In this document: positions 25,335 through 33,672 of the stretch, one piece after another | Position numbering within the stretch: the first letter of the stretch is position 1 | How the letters are laid out: the number at the start of each line of letters is the position of its first letter | Origin: Betaproteobacteria bacterium | GTDB lineage: Bacteria; Bdellovibrionota_B; Oligoflexia; Silvanigrellales; Silvanigrellaceae | NCBI GenBank assembly: GCA_016868315.1 | Contig: VGHE01000002.1 | Coordinates: 406,466-470,465, forward strand | Reading direction: 5' to 3' | DNA: 64,000 bases | Position numbers and translations under genes: made by a program | Notes under the pieces: generated by a model | Database searches by the model: none | The model's input: the letters and a program-made list of their open reading frames with translations, nothing else | Told to the model about the DNA's origin: nothing

Positions 25335-26015
25335 TCAGAGAAAATCAAGCAGGTAGGTCATTTTCGAAGACGTTGAGCGCGGCTCACTTTTCATTTCGAA
25401 TGCAATGGCCGAAAAATTCGGTGGACCCGGTGGTGGTGAAATACGCGGACGTCCGTTTTCCGAAAATGCCACCCCCTCCTTCGGGATCCCCAGGAAGTTG
25501 TAATTCATTTTTCTGTCGCGATTTTCATCGTGCCACAATGCAATCGCATAAGTTCCAGGCGGCACGTCTTCAATCTTAATATCAAAAGAGCTTCCAACAA
25601 CAGTGAAGCATTCCGCAAGAATTGCTTTGTCGCCGGAGTCGGGGAAGCCGTCGGGTGAGTTGAACAAAGACAAACACACATTGCCGCGTTCGGTGCGAAT
25701 ACCATTCACAGAGACCGTGAGCGTTGCGCCTTTCGGAGCAGTGGGTGCTCCTGCGACCGGTGGCTGGTTTGGAGTGTCAGAAGGGTTACCACCAGCGTTC
25801 GGATTCGAGCCTGCGCCGCTGCCGTCGCTCGGTGCGAGTCGATTCTCCTGAGGGTTCGTAGGCGAATTTGTTTCAGGATTTTTGGGTTTCACCGACACTG
25901 GAACATTTGGGTCTTTTCCGACTTCAATGCCCTGCGGATCGCCGCAGCTCACAGCCATTAGTGTGAGAGCCAAAAGAAGTATTGCAGAGGTCTGACGTAC
26001 CGGCTGAAACTGCAT
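25335..26015 (-). CDS. DUF2141-domain lipoprotein
   Basis: This 226-residue lipoprotein starts at the ATG at 26015 (GGAG 9 nt upstream); the signal ends MAVSC. A Pro/Asn/Gly/Ser-rich flexible linker (about 30-95) joins to a DUF2141 domain (about 100-215). The domain has the usual succession: LTVSVNGIRTERGNVCLSLF, then FPDSGDKAI, then IEDVPPGTYAIALWHDENRD and NFLGIPKEGVAFS. DUF2141 is a beta-sandwich of unknown role found in exported proteins. Two cysteines in the domain may pair. The gene stands alone between convergent and co-directional neighbours, downstream of the porin-like gene's terminator. Confidence 0.82.
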   Translation of the reverse strand: MQFQPVRQTSAILLLALTLMAVSCGDPQGIEVGKDPNVPVSVKPKNPETNSPTNPQENRLAPSDGSGAGSNPNAGGNPSDTPNQPPVAGAPTAPKGATLTVSVNGIRTERGNVCLSLFNSPDGFPDSGDKAILAECFTVVGSSFDIKIEDVPPGTYAIALWHDENRDRKMNYNFLGIPKEGVAFSENGRPRISPPPGPPNFSAIAFEMKSEPRSTSSKMTYLLDFL

Positions 26016-26163
26016 TGCGATGCTCCCGAAAGTGTGGGGACGTGTTGCCAACAGCCCTGAGCAACTCGGCAACATAGCAGTGAATTGCAAAAGCACAAAC
26101 AAGAAAGCGGGGAAAGCGACCTGATTTTTGAAAAGATCAGGAATTTCGGTGTTCAGCAAGCGC

Positions 26164-26201
26164 AAAAAAGCGGCCTCGGAGGCCACAAGAACTCCGAGAC
26201 C
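26164..26201 (-). terminator. Rho-independent terminator of the porin-like gene
   Basis: On the minus strand GGTCTCGGAG pairs with CTCCGAGGCC over 10 bp (one G-U pair) around a 10-nt loop, followed by GC and six Ts. It lies 47 nt after the porin-like gene's stop and separates it from the DUF2141 gene. Confidence 0.85.
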
Positions 26202-26247
26202 GTGTTGGGGCAGGTGTAGTTTTGAAGCACTTCAGCCCCAGGGGCTC

Positions 26248-27555
26248 TCAGTAATCGTAGCGGATGCGCAGACCAAGAGCCTGTTCGAACTTGGCGGATT
26301 TGTTGTCCGAGCCAAGCAGTTCTTCGCGGGGAACCAATTTATCGCCCTTCTTTGTACCGAAGGCAGCGCCGTTCGCATTATCAACCCAAGCCTGTGAGCG
26401 GTTGGAGTTGTAATAGGTGTACGAAGGAATGATGCTCAGCTTTTCATCGACTTTGTACTGACCAGCGAGAGTGTAAGCTGCCTCGGTCGCGCTATCCACT
26501 TTATTCTTCTCGGAAGAAGAGAAGTCTGTGACGCTAGACTCTGCAGCCTTGAGGGTGCGGAAGTTCAACTCGCTGAGAACCGAAAATTCGTTCTTCACGA
26601 TCTTGTATTCACCGGCAACCAGGTAAGTGGTCGCGACGTTTTGGCCAGCGCTGTCATCTTTCTTTGCAACAGCATACGAGTCGTGTGCAATACCAGCCTT
26701 GAACTTCATGTCGTCCATCTTGTGTTCAGCAAGAAGGTGAATGAACAGGTCGTACTTGGGCTTGGATTGATCTTTGATGCCGAGCCACTTGCCCTGCGTA
26801 CCAACGCCCACCTGCACAGGTGTCTCGTCGATTTTAAAGTCTGATGTGACTTTGTGATACCAGGTTGTGTCTGCGTAATCTTTCGCGGAATTTTTGTCGT
26901 TCAAATCCGAAAAAGTCGCGTCATCGAGTGAACCCAAGCGCGCCAGGTGGTAGGTGACTTTCAGGTCGTTCCAACCTGTTTTGTACGCTGCACGGTAGCC
27001 TTCAATGCGGTTCATGTGACCCGTGAAAGCAATAGCTTGAGCAACGTTTGAAGCTTTAGTTTTATCGGTCAGGCCGGCAAGTGCTGGCTCGATTTCGCGC
27101 ACATAACCGAGCTCGAGACCATCAACACCAGGAACCTTAAATAGAAGACTGTAGTACTTCAGCACGTCGGTGTTGATTGTGGTGCGATTGCTTGTTTCGT
27201 TGATGCCGTACTTCTTGGTGTTCTCAAGTTCGTGCAGGCGCAGATCGGCCATTGCACTGCTGTTTTGACCAAGGTTGCGCTCGAGCTTCAGGCGGAATGT
27301 GACGAGCTTGGGTGTTTTGAAGTTTTTGTTGGCCTGGTTCAGATTCTTGTAGAACGGATCAAGTTGCACGCGCATCGAGACTTTGGTGGATGCTGAGCTC
27401 GTTGTAGCCACTGGTGCAGCTGCGGCCTCGACGGCTGGGGCAGGAGCAGCTGCCTGAGCGACGCTCGGAGTTGCAGCCGCAGCTGCGGTGGTTGTGCTTG
27501 CAAGAGCGACTGACGAAAACAAAGAAAATGCAGAAACAGAAACGATATGTTTCAC
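26248..27555 (-). CDS. Porin-like outer-membrane beta-barrel protein
   Basis: This 435-residue protein starts at a GTG 4 nt after a perfect AAGGAGG. The signal peptide ends VALA-S, followed by an Ala/Thr/Pro-rich stretch. The rest consists of alternating amphipathic strands (KVSMRVQLDPFY, LVTFRLKLERNL, LKVTYHLARLG, SIIPSYTYYNSN) and ends LGLRIRYDY, with a C-terminal Tyr as BAM-assembled barrels require. The strong ribosome-binding site and terminator suggest high expression, as for a major porin. A small stem-loop (GTGGC-TTT-GCCAC) at 27577-27589 would lie in its 5' untranslated region. The family could not be named; a phosphate/short-chain-selective or general porin is possible. Confidence 0.72.
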   Translation of the reverse strand: MKHIVSVSAFSLFSSVALASTTTAAAAATPSVAQAAAPAPAVEAAAAPVATTSSASTKVSMRVQLDPFYKNLNQANKNFKTPKLVTFRLKLERNLGQNSSAMADLRLHELENTKKYGINETSNRTTINTDVLKYYSLLFKVPGVDGLELGYVREIEPALAGLTDKTKASNVAQAIAFTGHMNRIEGYRAAYKTGWNDLKVTYHLARLGSLDDATFSDLNDKNSAKDYADTTWYHKVTSDFKIDETPVQVGVGTQGKWLGIKDQSKPKYDLFIHLLAEHKMDDMKFKAGIAHDSYAVAKKDDSAGQNVATTYLVAGEYKIVKNEFSVLSELNFRTLKAAESSVTDFSSSEKNKVDSATEAAYTLAGQYKVDEKLSIIPSYTYYNSNRSQAWVDNANGAAFGTKKGDKLVPREELLGSDNKSAKFEQALGLRIRYDY

Positions 27556-27576
27556 GACGCCTCCTTAAGATGGTTT

Positions 27577-27589
27577 GTGGCAAAGCCAC
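27577..27589 (-). other. Small 5'-UTR stem-loop ahead of porin-like gene
   Basis: On the minus strand GTGGC and GCCAC form a 5-bp stem with a TTT loop about 20 nt before the GTG start. It could stabilise the mRNA or affect initiation. No known RNA family is recognised. Confidence 0.3.
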
Positions 27590-27755
27590 CAAAAGTACAT
27601 AGTCAAAATAAAAAGTTGGCAAGTGCATGCAAGATTGTTTGCCTAGATTTCGCGAAAGAGTCACAGAATTGTTCCTTCTGTGCTTGTCTATGAATCAATT
27701 TCTCGGAAAGATTTTTCTGGGCGATTCAAAATTCATTGGGTTCGGAGATTCGTGG

Positions 27756-28838
27756 GTGCGTTTCTTTTCTTTTTCATCAACTTTAATTCTCTGCGCGCTT
27801 TGCTCGCCCTCGGCCAAAGCGTTTGTCTTGTTGCAAGATGAGTTTTTTCCGCGTGCGGATTTCAGCGAGAGAGCCCTAGTGCCTGAGTCGACCTACTTCA
27901 AAGCACACATGCTTTCGGGTGTGGGGCAAGACAGGGTCGAGACTTTGGTCAACGAACAAAGCGAGACACGTGTTTTTGCAGCGCTCGGTGTTGCGGGTCA
28001 GAGCGGTTTCAATGTTGTGGAAAAGCTCCGGCTCGACCTGAGGGTGCAGGCTCTGCGCTCCGTGGCGCAAACTGAAGTGACCGGAAATTCACTTTGGAAG
28101 AAGAATGAGGCGCGTTCTGAGCTTCTAGCGTCGGGTCTGGCGCGTTTTCTTTTAAATGAAGGGCTGCGCGTAGGAGCTGGGGCTCAGTGGATCTTGCGTC
28201 CTGCTGCGGAGGAGGATTTCGTTTTCGCGGGCGAAACCGGCAAGACGAGTTTTTCTGCCTTCAATATGCTGGCTCCTGAATATGTGTTGAGCAAAGAGAG
28301 CGGCTCCGGGTGGTCTGTGGGATTGGCTTGGCGTCCGGAGGCAACGCGGAAGCGTTCATTTGTGCGCATTGCTGCTGCGGAAGAGGCTCGCATGGAAGAA
28401 GATGTTGAGCTTGCGGAAAAGTGGTCAGCCGGCGTGCAAGCGCAGATGCAGGGTGGCCGCCAGCTGAGTTTGGATTTCGAACTTGTTGGTGTGGGCGAAG
28501 CCGAGAAACGCGAGAGTGTTTCGGCTGGGGGCGGGACTCCGCTGGGTCAGGGGAGACGCTACGGAGTGGCCGGAGTGTTGGGCTGGGGCGAGTGGGGAGG
28601 CCACAATCTTGCTTTGGGTGTCGGCTATCAATCGTTGGGCTACACCGAGCAGGGACAAGTTTCACCGCAAACGGCGCCTATGTGGACAGTGCTTTTGCGC
28701 GATGAACTCAAATGGAACGACCTCAATGCCCGCTTCGATGCATTGTTTGGTTTGGGACGCGACAAGCAGAGTCTTCCAGACTTGAATGCAGATTACCGGC
28801 GCATGTTGGTTTCGCTGCAGGCCGGAATCATTTTTTGA
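27756..28838 (+). CDS. Probable outer-membrane beta-barrel protein, unknown
   Basis: The GTG at 27756 (GGAG 8 nt upstream) gives a 360-residue protein whose first residues form a clean signal peptide ending PSAKA-F. Upstream in-frame starts at 27627 and 27690 would put the signal far from the N-terminus. The mature part alternates amphipathic strands and turns: TRVFAALGVAGQSGFNVVEKLRLDLRVQAL, GLRVGAGAQWIL, GWSVGLAWRPE, RRYGVAGVLGWGEWGGHNLALGVGYQ. It ends in Phe (LVSLQAGIIF), as outer-membrane barrels do. It is the first gene of a five-gene plus-strand cluster and is followed 14 bp later by a lipoprotein gene. No family is recognised. Confidence 0.65.
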   Translation: MRFFSFSSTLILCALCSPSAKAFVLLQDEFFPRADFSERALVPESTYFKAHMLSGVGQDRVETLVNEQSETRVFAALGVAGQSGFNVVEKLRLDLRVQALRSVAQTEVTGNSLWKKNEARSELLASGLARFLLNEGLRVGAGAQWILRPAAEEDFVFAGETGKTSFSAFNMLAPEYVLSKESGSGWSVGLAWRPEATRKRSFVRIAAAEEARMEEDVELAEKWSAGVQAQMQGGRQLSLDFELVGVGEAEKRESVSAGGGTPLGQGRRYGVAGVLGWGEWGGHNLALGVGYQSLGYTEQGQVSPQTAPMWTVLLRDELKWNDLNARFDALFGLGRDKQSLPDLNADYRRMLVSLQAGIIF

Positions 28839-28852
28839 AGGGCTGGGCTGAT

Positions 28853-29587
28853 ATGAAAACTTTGGCACCGTTCAAAATCAAATTCATGAATAGCCGCTGT
28901 GCTGTTGTAAATCGCGGCAGCGCTTTCAGGAAGCGCTGCTCCACAGCTGTTGGGGTGGTTGTGGTTGCGTTTCTCATTTCAGCCTGCCGTTTCAAGAGTT
29001 CAATCATCGAATCGAACGGCGAAACAGCACTCGACACCATTCCATTTGCGAAGGCAGGCAGTGAAAACACCAATTCACTTTCCGCAGTTCACTTGGCCAG
29101 CATGCAATCGGCGCCCGCGGCGGTGCGCCCCGATCCCGACCTCTATGCCCGCAGGCTACTCAAGCAATTCCGCAAAGACGGCAACACGCTAGCTCGTCAG
29201 CTTGGCCGCATTGAGCAATACCGCCTCATGTTGGGTGGGGCGAGCCAGGATTTCCGAACTGTGCCCCAAGAAGCATATGATGCAACTTCGCTTCTAACTC
29301 TCCAGAAAGTTGCACAGGAGGTGTGTGTGTCACTGATTACACCTTCGGCAAGGGAGCATCCCGGCTGGTCGAGTATTCTCCCCGAGGCGCTCTCTAATGT
29401 TCAAGGCAACATAAAATTTCTAATGACACGCATGCTCGGGTTTCCGGAGTCATCTCTGAATGCTTCAGCAATTTCGGAGCTTGTGGAGATGGTGAATGCA
29501 TTCCCCGAAAAAGGAGTGATCACCGCAAAAAGCTATCTGCCGGCATGCACGGCGATTGCGATGGATGCGGAGGCTCTGCTGTTGTGA
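28853..29587 (+). CDS. Lipoprotein of unknown function
   Basis: From the ATG at 28853 this is a 244-residue protein with a long basic n-region, a hydrophobic core and a lipobox FLISAC. The mature part is helical with two conserved-looking segments: YARRLLKQFRKDGNTLARQL and RIEQYRLMLGGASQDF, then SAREHPGWSSILPEAL. Two or three cysteines occur in the second half (VCVSLITP, LPACTAIA). No family is recognised. Its stop overlaps the start of the heme-protein gene as GTGA, with GGAGG inside this gene serving as the next ribosome-binding site. The two products are therefore probably made together and may form a complex. Confidence 0.65.
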   Translation: MKTLAPFKIKFMNSRCAVVNRGSAFRKRCSTAVGVVVVAFLISACRFKSSIIESNGETALDTIPFAKAGSENTNSLSAVHLASMQSAPAAVRPDPDLYARRLLKQFRKDGNTLARQLGRIEQYRLMLGGASQDFRTVPQEAYDATSLLTLQKVAQEVCVSLITPSAREHPGWSSILPEALSNVQGNIKFLMTRMLGFPESSLNASAISELVEMVNAFPEKGVITAKSYLPACTAIAMDAEALLL

Positions 29588-31236
29588 AAGTCCTACTTCT
29601 GTCGGCATTGCTGTTTGCAGGAAACCTTTTTTGCGGAGCTCAGACGGCCGAGGCTGCCTCTGCGCGCACCATCCGCCGTGCGGCACAACTTTTGGGTGCA
29701 CGTATGCCCACCGAATCTGAGGTCAAATCAACCCTCAGTAATCAGAGCGGGTATAAATCGTATGTACGATCCTTGCTTGCCAGTGAGGGCTTCTATGAAG
29801 CCATGCTGCGTTATCACGAACGTCAGTTTGGCGTGGGTCTGCCCGAGGAATATCTCGACGAGTTGATGCGCGACGATCTCGACGGCACGTCACAGAAGCT
29901 GGCGACTTTGACCTGCAGTCGAACGTCGAATAATCGGCTCTCGTGTGGTTGGAAGAATGTTGATAGGCGCACGGTTTCCAGCTGCAAAGCTGCAGAGCAA
30001 CAGCCCGTTGCACCCTTTTGGAAGCAGGGATTGGTGTTATGGGTGTGCCCGAGTGTGACCTACGCGTGTGGTGCAGATCTCAGTAAATGTGCAGTCGAGT
30101 TTCCCAATTCCGATGAAGCACGTCACTCCGAATTAGGCACGACCGATGTTTTCGATTCCAAGCGCAGTGTGCTCAAAAGCCTGAGCCGTCAGGCTGCAGG
30201 TATTGCCACAGCAGTTGCGGTTGAGAATTATCCGTACACAAAAATTCTCGCACCAGGGCTGACTGCAGTCGATGGAATCCTCGCTGTATTTCTGCAGCAG
30301 AGTTTTCAATTTGATGTCGACAAACTGCACCCCAATGAATCTCTCTTGCGTCAGCTCAAGGCTGTTCCTGCGAGTCAGTCTAAATTTTCACTCGTTTACA
30401 CAGGTAATAGCTACGAAACTGCGGGAGTGCTCACCACCTTCGGTTGGCTGCGCCGCTACGAGAAAAACCGCACACGTGCAAATCAGCTCTACGAGCGCTT
30501 GATGTGCCGTAAATTCACCTCTGAGTTGCCACGAGTTTTTCCTCAAGATCCGGGGAATCTGCGCACCACTCCAGGTTGTAGTGGTTGTCATGCGACGCTC
30601 GATCCGCTCGCCGATTTCTTCTCGGTGTGGGGCGAGGGGGGAGCTCTCTACACTCCCGTGGGCACGGGCAAGCAAACAACTTTTATTGGCAAAGGCGGAA
30701 GCAGCCTTGCAGACCTCTCCAATATTATTGTGGGCGATGAGGCCTTTGCTGCATGCACAGTGAATCATGCGTTTGAATGGCTGATGGGAAGAAAGTTCAG
30801 ACAGGCTGAGTCAGCTCTGAGGCAATCGCTCACGGATTATTTCATTGGTACAAATTATAGTTTCAAAGAACTTATGTATGCGATTGCCACGCATCCGGGC
30901 TTCACAGTGGATACACGCTCCGATGCAAACATCACCGACCCGCTCGAGCAGCCGGCGATTGGTAAAGTCCCCGAACCATCTTTGCCAGCGTGCAGCACCA
31001 CAATCGACTACAACACCCAAATCGCACCTCTCATTTCTCAATGCACCTCGTGCCACTATAGCGGTTCGCCGCGGCAGGTTCTTGAAACCTCGGCGCAGTG
31101 GAAAACCTGGGGCAGCCAAGCTGTTTCGATGATGAGTGTTGGGCAAATGCCACCCGGTTTGCAGGGGGCTCCCGTGGCAGGAAATGTATATAATTTGAAG
31201 GAAGCTGTGCGCTGTTGGTTGCAACAGAATCCATGA
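29584..31236 (+). CDS. Exported di-heme DUF1588/DUF1585 (planctomycete-cytochrome type) protein
   Basis: This is a 550-residue protein from the GTG that overlaps the previous stop (GTGA), with GGAGG 10 nt upstream. It has a Sec signal ending QTAEAA. Two c-type heme sites are visible: CSGCH (332-336) and CTSCH (487-491). The first lies in PGCSGCHATLDPLADF, typical of DUF1588, and is followed by a DUF1585 region (FAACTVNHAFEWLMGRKF...HPGF). The second lies in a C-terminal cytochrome-like segment with a QMPPG methionine (possible axial ligand). Three CxxC-less cysteine pairs in residues 110-170 may be disulfides. Such proteins are usually encoded next to DUF1501 proteins, as here. The electron partner and substrate are unknown. 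Confidence 0.8.
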   Translation: MKVLLLSALLFAGNLFCGAQTAEAASARTIRRAAQLLGARMPTESEVKSTLSNQSGYKSYVRSLLASEGFYEAMLRYHERQFGVGLPEEYLDELMRDDLDGTSQKLATLTCSRTSNNRLSCGWKNVDRRTVSSCKAAEQQPVAPFWKQGLVLWVCPSVTYACGADLSKCAVEFPNSDEARHSELGTTDVFDSKRSVLKSLSRQAAGIATAVAVENYPYTKILAPGLTAVDGILAVFLQQSFQFDVDKLHPNESLLRQLKAVPASQSKFSLVYTGNSYETAGVLTTFGWLRRYEKNRTRANQLYERLMCRKFTSELPRVFPQDPGNLRTTPGCSGCHATLDPLADFFSVWGEGGALYTPVGTGKQTTFIGKGGSSLADLSNIIVGDEAFAACTVNHAFEWLMGRKFRQAESALRQSLTDYFIGTNYSFKELMYAIATHPGFTVDTRSDANITDPLEQPAIGKVPEPSLPACSTTIDYNTQIAPLISQCTSCHYSGSPRQVLETSAQWKTWGSQAVSMMSVGQMPPGLQGAPVAGNVYNLKEAVRCWLQQNP

Positions 31237-31248
31237 CAGTGAGGTGGC

Positions 31249-32571
31249 TTGAGCGTGTGCAGAGATGAGCATCGTCGCGACTTTCTTCAAGCAGGCATAA
31301 GCCTGAGTGCAACCTTCATGCTTTCGCGCCTGATGGGGAATTCACAGGCGTGGGCTCAGGGTGCCTCGGAAGATTTCCCCGTACGGCGCAAGCTCGTGTG
31401 GATACACATGGGTGGCGGATGGGACATTCTTGAGACGGTCGATCCGAAGCAACAATCCACCTCAAAACTCGACGTCACATACGACTACAGTCAGGCGCAA
31501 GCCCTCGCTGGTGCAACACAGGATGTTCGGCTTGGACGCTGGTGGAAAAAGACCGCACGCTATGGCTCGGATCTGCTTTTGGTGCGTGGTTTGGCGATGG
31601 GAACAACCTCTCACGACGCAGGGAGTGTTTATGCCGACACGGGCGTGCTCTCCAACAGTGGGAATGTCAACGCAGCCAGTATTCCCACCATCGTGGCTTC
31701 GCAAAGCGGAGCAACCATTCCTCTTATCCAACTTGGTGGTGCTGCAACGCCCAAAACCGATAGAGGCTTGCTCAAGCCGGTTTCAATTGTGCGTGCGACC
31801 GACTTAAATTTGTACCAAGGATTGTTTCCCAAAGATGCCACAACCCAGGATGCCACCACCCGCATTTTGGAATATTCACGGCGCTCAATTTTGCGGTTGC
31901 AAGCATCGGCAGGGAGCAACGATCGCCTCACTGCAGTGGAGGCAGCACGCAGTAAAATTCTCGGGCAAATTGATGCAGGTGTGGGCTCAAAATTAAGTTT
32001 GAGCGATGCCGACCGCGCTCCTTTTTTGGCTGCGCTCGATTCCGACACTCTGGGCAATGTGCGCGGTCAGGTTGAGAGTTTTGCTTTGGCGGTCAAGCTT
32101 CTCAAGAACGACCTTGTGTCTTGTATCAACATGGGGGTCGGCGGATTCGACACTCATTCGAATCAAGAACGCGCACTCATGCCTGTGTTGACCAACTTCG
32201 ACGCATTGTTCTCTGCTTTCTTGTCTCAGCTCAAAGGCGAGGGTCTACTCAACCAAACACTCATTGTGCTTTACTCAGATTTCGGTCGAACCCCGAAGGT
32301 GAATGCCATGTCGGGTCGCGATCACTGGCCCGTGGGTGGAGCCTTAATGGCCGGTGGAGGCCTTGCGGGTGGACGCGCTGTAGGTGCCACCGATGCCGAC
32401 TTGCTTGCAAAGAACGTCGACCCCAACACTGGCCTTGAGTCGAGCTCTGGTATTCAGCTGAGCCCCATTCACCTGGGCGGCAGTGTGATTGAGTTGACCT
32501 TGGGGTCGGGATACCTGGGCAAACGCCCCTATCTCGAATCGATTCCTGCGCTGACGCGTCTTAAGTCTTGA
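31249..32571 (+). CDS. DUF1501 family protein with Tat signal
   Basis: This 440-residue protein starts at a TTG (GAGG just upstream; a GTG at 31255 is an alternative). The N-terminus carries a twin-arginine motif, HRRDFLQAG, followed by a hydrophobic stretch ending AWA-Q, so it is likely exported folded. The body matches DUF1501: KLVWIHMGGGWDILETVDP, GVGGFDTHSNQ, LIVLYSDFGRTPKVN and DHWPVGGALMAGGG, a sulfatase/alkaline-phosphatase-like fold. The conserved DTH, DFGRT and H residues could bind metal. The family's reaction is unknown. Pairing with a DUF1588/DUF1585 heme protein 12 bp upstream is the usual context and implies a common periplasmic function. Confidence 0.85.
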   Translation: MSVCRDEHRRDFLQAGISLSATFMLSRLMGNSQAWAQGASEDFPVRRKLVWIHMGGGWDILETVDPKQQSTSKLDVTYDYSQAQALAGATQDVRLGRWWKKTARYGSDLLLVRGLAMGTTSHDAGSVYADTGVLSNSGNVNAASIPTIVASQSGATIPLIQLGGAATPKTDRGLLKPVSIVRATDLNLYQGLFPKDATTQDATTRILEYSRRSILRLQASAGSNDRLTAVEAARSKILGQIDAGVGSKLSLSDADRAPFLAALDSDTLGNVRGQVESFALAVKLLKNDLVSCINMGVGGFDTHSNQERALMPVLTNFDALFSAFLSQLKGEGLLNQTLIVLYSDFGRTPKVNAMSGRDHWPVGGALMAGGGLAGGRAVGATDADLLAKNVDPNTGLESSSGIQLSPIHLGGSVIELTLGSGYLGKRPYLESIPALTRLKS

Positions 32572-32589
32572 AAGCGAGGACAACAGGTT

Positions 32590-33672
32590 ATGTGGTTTCC
32601 GGTCGACTTCCCTATGCCCAACGAGCACTTCGTTCAGCGCACGCTCACGCCTCAGGCCACCGCTCCGCAAACTCAAAGCCTGCAGATTCCCTTTGCCTGG
32701 CGAAGCCTCGATTCCAACGCCAAGGCCGACCTCACGGTCAATGCTCAGCAGTTTCAAGCTTCAACACTCGCACGAGTCCAAAAACGCAATTTAGGTGTGG
32801 CTTTTTCGCCGTCCTCGGGACTTTGGTTTTCGCTTCTTTTCAATGAAGAGGTGGCGGCTGTCCGTAATACCCGCGAATCCAACAGCAACCGGGTGACTCT
32901 CAATGAGGAATTCCAAGTGCGTGAGGCTGTCGCGCGGGTTGGGCTCGACCTGCTCAACAACATGAAACTGGGGATTGGCATTCGCTCACAATCGGTGCGG
33001 GGCGATGTGGTTGGAAGTTTCAGTGTGAGTGCGCTCAACCGTGTTGTTTACTCGGGCTCCCGATTGGGTGTCGTTGGTGCGCTGCTCGTCAACCTCGCGC
33101 CTGTGCAGATTGCCGTGCGCCACGAAACACCAGTGACTGGAAAAGTTGATATTCAGGGTGAGAGCAAAGTGAGCTCTACATATGGTTACACAGGTGGTGC
33201 AGTGAGTTTTGCAGTGAACTCTGAAACGGCGCTTTTAGCCGAGTATGGGTATTACACGGCAGCACGCAACGAACTCGCCTCACCCGTGCCTTCCGCAGGA
33301 TCCAACAACGGTCTAACCCTTCTTCCACTTGGAACAGCGATTGAAGCCCGGGTTGTTCCGCTGAGCCTAGTGGGTGCTGGCGTCTCGCACAGTCTTGGCT
33401 CCGCACTCAGACTGCAGCTCGATGCGGTTCAGGGAAAAATTTATGCGAGTAGCGATCCGGAGCTGTTGCTGCCGGACACCGTGCCAGACGATCAAAAACA
33501 AAAAGTGAATGCAATTCGCTTAGGACTTTCACTTGAAAAAGGTGACTGGGAAAGCCAGATTTTTGCGGATTATGGGCAGTCTAAGGTGTCTTACAGCATT
33601 GACAGCAGCAACAAAGTTTCGCGTTCGCATTCATACTGGGGCATAGGTTTGCGCGCCGGTGTTGAGATCTGA
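32590..33672 (+). CDS. Beta-barrel-like protein without visible signal peptide
   Basis: This is a 360-residue product from the ATG at 32590. An in-frame TGA (the previous gene's own stop at 32569-32571) lies just upstream with no other start between, so no longer form is possible. The N-terminus (MWFPVDFPMPNEHFV) has no signal peptide. The sequence nevertheless alternates strands and turns like an outer-membrane barrel: GLWFSLLFNEEVAAV, NNMKLGIGIRSQSV, RLGVVGALLVNLAPVQIAV, LLAEYGYYTAARN, SYWGIGLRAGVEI. Export may depend on a partner, or it may be a cytoplasmic beta-rich protein. It closes the five-gene cluster and overlaps the convergent ABC transporter gene by 42 bp. No family is recognised. 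Confidence 0.6.
   Translation: MWFPVDFPMPNEHFVQRTLTPQATAPQTQSLQIPFAWRSLDSNAKADLTVNAQQFQASTLARVQKRNLGVAFSPSSGLWFSLLFNEEVAAVRNTRESNSNRVTLNEEFQVREAVARVGLDLLNNMKLGIGIRSQSVRGDVVGSFSVSALNRVVYSGSRLGVVGALLVNLAPVQIAVRHETPVTGKVDIQGESKVSSTYGYTGGAVSFAVNSETALLAEYGYYTAARNELASPVPSAGSNNGLTLLPLGTAIEARVVPLSLVGAGVSHSLGSALRLQLDAVQGKIYASSDPELLLPDTVPDDQKQKVNAIRLGLSLEKGDWESQIFADYGQSKVSYSIDSSNKVSRSHSYWGIGLRAGVEI

Noticed and set aside
27690-27755. ATG at 27690 as the start of the first barrel gene
   Set aside because: No ribosome-binding site precedes it and it would place the signal peptide 22 residues from the N-terminus. The GTG at 27756 has GGAG and gives a normal signal peptide.
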